A stretch of 64,000 nt of DNA from contig NW_026516768.1 in NCBI RefSeq assembly GCF_025766255.1, positions 62,001 through 126,000 of the forward strand, read 5' to 3'. Position numbers and translations under genes: made by a program. Shown piece after piece: positions 58,657-64,000 of this stretch. Every line of letters starts with the position of its first letter. The first letter of the stretch is position 1. The notes under the pieces are model-generated. The model was not told where the DNA came from and searched no databases. It worked only from the letters and a program-made list of their open reading frames with translations. Source of the stretch: Zychaea mexicana. Taxonomy: Eukaryota > Mucoromycota > Mucoromycetes > Mucorales > Lichtheimiaceae.

Positions 58657-60337
58657 GGAACCAAAATGAGGTAGAAAAAAAAAGATGCCAGAGGAATGAG
58701 AGGAAGAAAAATAATCAGAGGCGACGGGACGTTGATATATTTTTCATTTTATGGAGGTGGGAAGTTTTTTTTTCGGTCCCGAATCCCGTAGCATGGCAGA
58801 TAGGATGAGGGTTCTCGGTCTCTTATTGAATTTTTTTTTTCACACCTGTTTCTTCTTTTTCTTTTTCATCAAATATCGCCTTTCAATGTCTTTTTCTACA
58901 TATGGTTTGGTGCTTTTTTTTTGTGGATCGCCACTTACACCTGCCATGAGTTTAAAAGCGGTGGGTGTATCAGCCATATGCGTTTGTGCTGCTGCGAAGA
59001 AGAAAAAGTGATTCTTTACAAAAAAAGGGAACAGGTGGACTAGGCTATGGCTCGCCCTCAACCGATAAGCCCAAATCAGGCAAAGGGTAAATTTTTGAAG
59101 GTGGACAAAGCGCAGCGATGAGAGTGTGTGTTACCGAGCCCGATTGCACATCCCAAACGAATGGAAAATCATTTTTGGCGGGCATGGACATTGTCCGGAC
59201 CAAAACAAATCTGGGGAGTTTGCACGTCACTTCTAGATACACACTGCTACACACTTGCTAAATATAAAGCTATGCATGGAGTTGCGCCCTATCAAAAGAC
59301 AAGAAAATATACGGACCTATTAAGATCCAAGCATTTTTTCATTCAACCTCCTCGCGTGCATATTGCCCCTTCCCCGAAATTTACCACTCCTCTTCTCTCT
59401 CTCTTTTTTTCTTCAGCCAACACAAACACTCTCTATAAAGCCTAATCTATCACTTGATCGTCAGGATGCGGTGCTGTGCACATGGCCAGTTGCCTGTTTT
59501 ATCTTGCGTGGGTAGGTACACACACATACATTTTAACTCACAATGTGCCTACATAGTATGCACAGATATAAGTAAATCCACGACTCATAATAACGTGTTG
59601 CACCATGTAGTGTTTGAGAGTCGAACACGGGATGGGATTTTTGCATAAAACAGAAAAAAAAGGTGAATGACGAGCAATCACCGACGATTCATCTGCCCTT
59701 GTGCCACACTTTAATCCTTCGCAGAGATAAGTGATTCCAGAAGAGTGCGAGAGAAAAAAATTGTAACTGGGGTCGGCTGATACTTTCCCATTAGAAGAAA
59801 TCAAGGAAGGAGGTTATTGTTTATATGTTTCAGAATAACGGGGCCGGCGATCTTGTGCTATTGATTTTGCACGACATGAAGATTGGCTCTCTCTCTCTCA
59901 TAGATCAATTTATACTGTATAGTAGCAATCCGGCATGGCAACCACTATAGCAACCAATTCAATCACGATGACAACCATCATAGTAATAAAACTCATTGCC
60001 ATGTCAACAAAGGCTTATTTTTTTGTTGCTAAGATAAAAATATATTTTTTCAGAAAACGACAGACTAGATATGTTTGCGTACACATACAAAAAGGATACA
60101 GTTGATGATGGCGAGAGATAGAGAAAAGAGAGGAAAGAGAAAAATATCGACAAATAGAATTTGAGGAGCAAAATGATATACACTAATAGGTTACAACAAC
60201 AGATAGAAAGAGAGAGGTACAGGGAGAGAGGTAGAGAGAATACGATATTTCTATAGCACAAAAAAAAAAGAGTTCCATATGCACATCTCAGAGATCCCCA
60301 CGCGGACACCAAACTTTTTTTGTTCGATGCAACACGA
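58657..60337. other. Intergenic region between CBM21 and homeobox genes
   Basis: Promoter of the CBM21 gene and 3' flank of the homeobox gene. Long T and A runs and GA-rich stretches (60120-60240). Short ORFs here have no recognisable motif. Confidence 0.45.
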
Positions 60338-61641
60338 TCAGACGACTGAGATGCGCTTACTTTTGGTGGGACGCGGTGACTCAAATGCTGTGGATGTGGA
60401 CGAACGCTTGTAGCCACGTTTCGTAGCACTCGAAAGTTCTGAAAGAAACAAATACGTTTACATGTCAATACCATTCTGTATACCATATGTACCTTTTGTT
60501 TTTCGAAAAAACTAAATGATAACCAAAAATCTTACCTTCATCAGATGGTTTCTGGCATTGGCGCTTGGCCATTCTTCGACGAGCAGCGGTCATGGCAGAT
60601 GGAGGCTTTCCGCGGCGCTTTCTGTGATGCTCCAAAGGCCGACCATCAGCAGAGGCGGCTTTGATCAAGATCAAGGGCAAAATACGACGACGGGCATTGA
60701 TGAACCAGTTGCTAATTTGATTTAGTGTCAATCCAGTCTCGTGCTTGAGCCAATTCTTTTCGTCTTCTGTCGGATACGGATTGGCACAATGTTCGACAAG
60801 CCAGTGTTTGAGGATAGCGGTGACTGGCTTGGGTAGGTTGCCACGACGCTTACGGTTTGTTGTCGTGCTTCCATCTGTGGCATGACTGAGGTCATGTGAA
60901 GGCTCTTGTCTGGCAAAATCCTGAAGTGTTGTGCTACAGTAACGCTGATGATGAAATTGATGATGATGATTATCTTCGTCACCGCTGCTGCTGATATCTT
61001 CTGCTGCTGCTGATGATGATGATGACGCTCCTGGGATGGTGCTAAAGTAGCCACCGCTGTTGTTGTTCTTACTGCCACTTGATCGGCCACCGAGCTCCTG
61101 CGAGGAAGGTGTCAGTGGAAGGGATGGGCTGCGAAGGAGATGTTGATAATTATGGCCAGGCGATGAAGATTGAGATGATGTAGTAGCTTCATCATTATTG
61201 TTGATAGCTGCGCTTGCTGTGGAGAGTGTGCTTTCGGTGGGACTGTTGCGAAGTGTGTCGGCCCACATTTTGCCGTTTGACTCGAGCATTTCAGTGATTC
61301 TGTTCTTCTTCTGTTGAATAAGTGGAGAGTAGTAAGGATCTCCCGCTGGGATGTGGATCCGCTCTACGGAGCCTGATGAGTTGCTGGAATAAGAATGATC
61401 GTGAAATAGAATAACAGGGCTGAATACTCGCAGCTAATGAAGGAAGGATAATGTCAGCTTCCATATACATAGTCTCTCGACATCCCCTTCCTAAGTCTTA
61501 TTGAAAGATAGTTACCATTTGTCTTTGGTGCTGCTTATCAGACATCGCTTCGAGATTAGATAGATGGTGTCGACCAGCATTGTTGGAGGACATCATTGTA
61601 TGTAGTGGTGGTAGTTGGATATATCGACAAGAATCAATCAT
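60338..61641 (-). CDS. TALE-class homeobox transcription factor
   Basis: Three exons (61516-61641, 60536-61433, 60338-60438) give 374 residues in phase. The homeodomain starts at about residue 225: KRRGNLPKPVTAILKHWLVE, HCANPYPTEDEKNWLKHETG, LTLNQISNWFINARRR. The PYP loop marks the three-residue extension of the TALE class, and WFINARRR is the DNA-recognition helix. A basic tail (HHRKRRGKPP, AARRRMAKRQ) probably helps nuclear import. The N-terminal half is Ser-rich with acidic and His stretches. Start 61641 (MIDSCRYIQLPPLHTMMSSN) is the most upstream in-frame ATG; the pair MM 15 codons later is an alternative. The last exon (ELSSATKRGYKRSSTSTAFE) is found only by splicing. It is likely a regulator of development or mating. 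Confidence 0.88.
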
Positions 61642-61816
61642 TTGAAGGTTGAAATATGTGTAGGGGTAGTAGAAGTATAAGAGGATGGGGTTTGTTCGTG
61701 TCGGGAAGGAAGAGAAAGGCTGCTGTTAGAGGAGAGAGAGAAAGGATCAGACAGAGTAAAGAAGAGAGAGGAAAGTTTGTTAAAGAAAAAAAGATGGGTT
61801 CGTTCAAATCTCCTGG

Positions 61817-61824
61817 TTTTATAT
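61817..61824 (-). promoter_or_regulatory. Possible TATA box of the homeobox gene
   Basis: TATATAAA on the minus strand lies about 180 nt before the ATG at 61641, with a GA/CT-rich leader between. Position and sequence are the only support. Confidence 0.35.
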
Positions 61825-64000
61825 AGATTCGACAATAGGCAGTGCATTCAAAATTGACAAGGATGATCAGCAAAATGTTACACATTGCAGTTTCCATGTT
61901 TTCATATATTTACCTTTTGTTCTTTGCCCCCAGCCGAAAAAGCTGATCGAGTATCTCTCTTGCCTAGTAAGAAAAGAGCCGACAGGCTCTTTTTTGTTCC
62001 TTTCTTATTTACTTACACCATTACTCTATACATCCACCGCCCCCTCCCCTCGCTTCATTTCCTATTACTATTCATAAGTTGGCACACACGCTCAAAGATA
62101 CCATTTTCTTTTTGAGGGGACGAGAGTTCCATTATACAAGAAAAGGACTCGTTCGTCGATCATTTCTTAACCCCATCATCCCTCCACCTTTTTTTTATTC
62201 CGTTTTCCGAATCAGGATAATAAAGAGCAGGTTCTTGGCTATCACATAATATCGATACTATATCTTTTCTTTTTCGTGGCGCCCGCCCTGTCAATTGATC
62301 GGAAAAGGAGTAAATGCGTTATAGAAGAAGGACAGAGAGGCGATGGAGCAGTGAAAAAATAGCCTATCATCAGATTGAATTATGCCCAAGCAATAACAGC
62401 CTATTGAACAAAAAAGGGATGCTATTTTTGATCTGATCTTTCTCGCTCTTTCTCTTTGTGCGCACATTAATCTTTCTATTCTTTCAAACACAATGACATG
62501 CAGCTCGTTATATCCTATAACATGGTCTTTGCTTTACTCTACTACTATATACGGACTATAATGAAGAACCACACACCCCCTCGCAGCTTGTCTATGTAGA
62601 TGTACGTCTTATTTCTCATCCCCCAATTCTCCCTTTTAAAAAAGTCTACTTTGCATTATTCCAAAAACACATTGGGGATAAAGTAGTCCTATTGTGGGAT
62701 CATACATAATGCCAACCTGCAAAATAAAACGTTCCTCATGGTCCAACAACGGTACATATGCATGTGCCAAGAACGAAAACAGTGAGAAGATTTGACGATT
62801 ACTGCTAAAGTAGTTCATTCTTTTCTAACGTAAAGGGCGGATCGAACACAGGTTATAACAATAGTAATATAAATAACATAGCGTCTCCATGTGGGGCAGC
62901 ACAGAGAGAGAGAGGGTGAGCTCCGATTGCAAGCAATAATACGACAGAGAGGAGCAGCAGGAGGGGTAACCATTGCAAAAAAAAGACTATATTGAAAATA
63001 AGGAAAGATATTTTTCCGAACTGCCAAGTTATTATCCGAGTAATAGTGTGGTTGGATAGAATGCGCTATTTGTTCCAAGCCATAATAGTTTAGGTGTCTT
63101 TGATTTGATGGTGGCGGATAAATAGTGTGTACGTGTCCGATCTTCTTTATGCATGAACAACAAGGAATCGTTCTTGTTCTCTTATTGCACTCGTGAATAT
63201 ATACAAGTGTACGAGTGTATAAGTGATGAAGCGTGATTTGCGCCTATTGTGTTAGGCCCCTTAAGATAAGTCGCAAATGTTTTGCACATGAAAACGTTCT
63301 ATTATTATTCTCTAAATCATAACTAGTGAAGAATATGTACACATCATGTATATAAGAAGAATCCTTTATGATCTTTTGTCCCATGGGAGCCTATACCAAA
63401 ACTCAGTAGCTACCAGCTGTGCACATGCCCATTATGATCCATAGGACACATGGCAATTGGACGGATTTGATCGGGTGAATGCGAGAACAATAACGCGGGG
63501 TATCAATACACAGAGAATTACTGAATAAGAAAGAGAGTAAAGGGATCCGCAACCCCCAACCCCGTTTGGGGATAGAGATGTAGGGGTTGAACAGCGGGGG
63601 GTTAAGGTTTCTTTTTTTTTCTTTTGCGCCTGCTATGTTAATAGAAAGTTCTGATCCAATCCTGATTCGTCTCATCATTATCTTCAATGGTAAAACATCG
63701 GTGATATGTGTAAAGTGTGTTAATGTTCATTTTGTTGGTCATATGCTCTTTTGCCGATACAGGCTTGTTTTTTTTTTCTTTTAACAACATGATGGAAAGT
63801 AACTGACTTCTATTAAAAGATGAAGGTTGCGGGTGCCTGGCATGATGACAAGTGCAATTTATGTGTTAAATCAAAAGCAGATTTTGTTATTTAGTGTATG
63901 AAAGCTACATATAGGTTCGCTGATATGCACTGCCGCTGCACGCTTGACTGCTGTACGATGAAAATCAATGCATCTCTCTCTCTCTCTCTCGCTCTTTCGT
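61825..64000. other. Distal intergenic region, no gene recognised
   Basis: Only short frames without motifs. A hairpin AAAGAGCC-GACA-GGCTCTTT followed by T residues lies at about 61974-61996. A (CT)n run lies at about 63972-63990. A G/C-rich patch with CCCCAACCCCGTTTGGGG lies at about 63550-63600. Confidence 0.45.

Noticed and set aside
61974..61996. Hairpin followed by T residues, like a bacterial intrinsic terminator
   Set aside because: RNA polymerase II does not use such terminators. It is probably chance or part of a small repeat.

Overview
The window is eukaryotic nuclear DNA, most likely from a Mucoromycota (Mucorales-type) fungus. The genes have several short introns (about 40-150 nt) with GT-AG ends. 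Low-complexity Q, T and S runs and GA/GT microsatellites are common. The repeat fauna (DIRS-type tyrosine-recombinase retroelement, Helitron, KDZ-type transposase, Merlin/ISXO2-type transposase) is what these genomes usually carry. I cannot name the species. All exon models were read by eye from splice signals, reading phase and protein motifs. There is no transcript evidence, and boundaries may be off by a base or two.

Positions 1-11,000 are a graveyard of mobile elements. An extremely AT-rich island (1-915 and 1793-2457) carries a broken Merlin-like transposase. It surrounds a normal-GC ORF with a possible PD-(D/E)XK nuclease signature and one frameshift. A decayed DIRS element (about 2718-5249) sits inside a 33-bp minisatellite and still shows inverted termini and an internal complementary region. 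A GC-rich palindromic patch, a broken Helitron Rep/helicase gene (6231-9171) and a KDZ transposase fragment (9218-9647) follow.

Positions 11,200-38,000 are gene-dense. In order: DHDPS-family aldolase (+); NADPH-cytochrome P450 reductase (+); oxidoreductase-like (OXLD1-type) mitochondrial protein (-); SOG2-like RAM-pathway protein (-); frataxin (-); ferroportin-type iron exporter (-); a giant protein with three START-like domains and a C-terminal membrane anchor (-); GDP-mannose pyrophosphorylase alpha-type protein (-), divergent from a four-LIM protein (+); plasma-membrane-type syntaxin (-); DENR/Tma22 (-).

Positions 38,000-45,700 hold no gene I can identify beyond one small candidate ORF. 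Then come palmitoyl-protein thioesterase (+), a secreted unknown protein (+), a coiled-coil Q/S-rich protein (-), an alpha/beta-hydrolase relic (-), a 179-bp Tc1/mariner-type MITE, a CBM21/PP1-targeting subunit (-) and a TALE homeobox protein (-). The last 2.3 kb are non-coding as far as I can see.

The genes are mostly independent housekeeping functions. The only suggestive functional neighbours are frataxin and ferroportin (iron handling). I found no clearly new multi-gene system. The most unusual points are the DIRS element caught inside a minisatellite, the AT-rich island carrying a nuclease-like ORF, the three-START protein, and 15-nt and 17-nt micro-exons that encode catalytic or metal-binding motifs.
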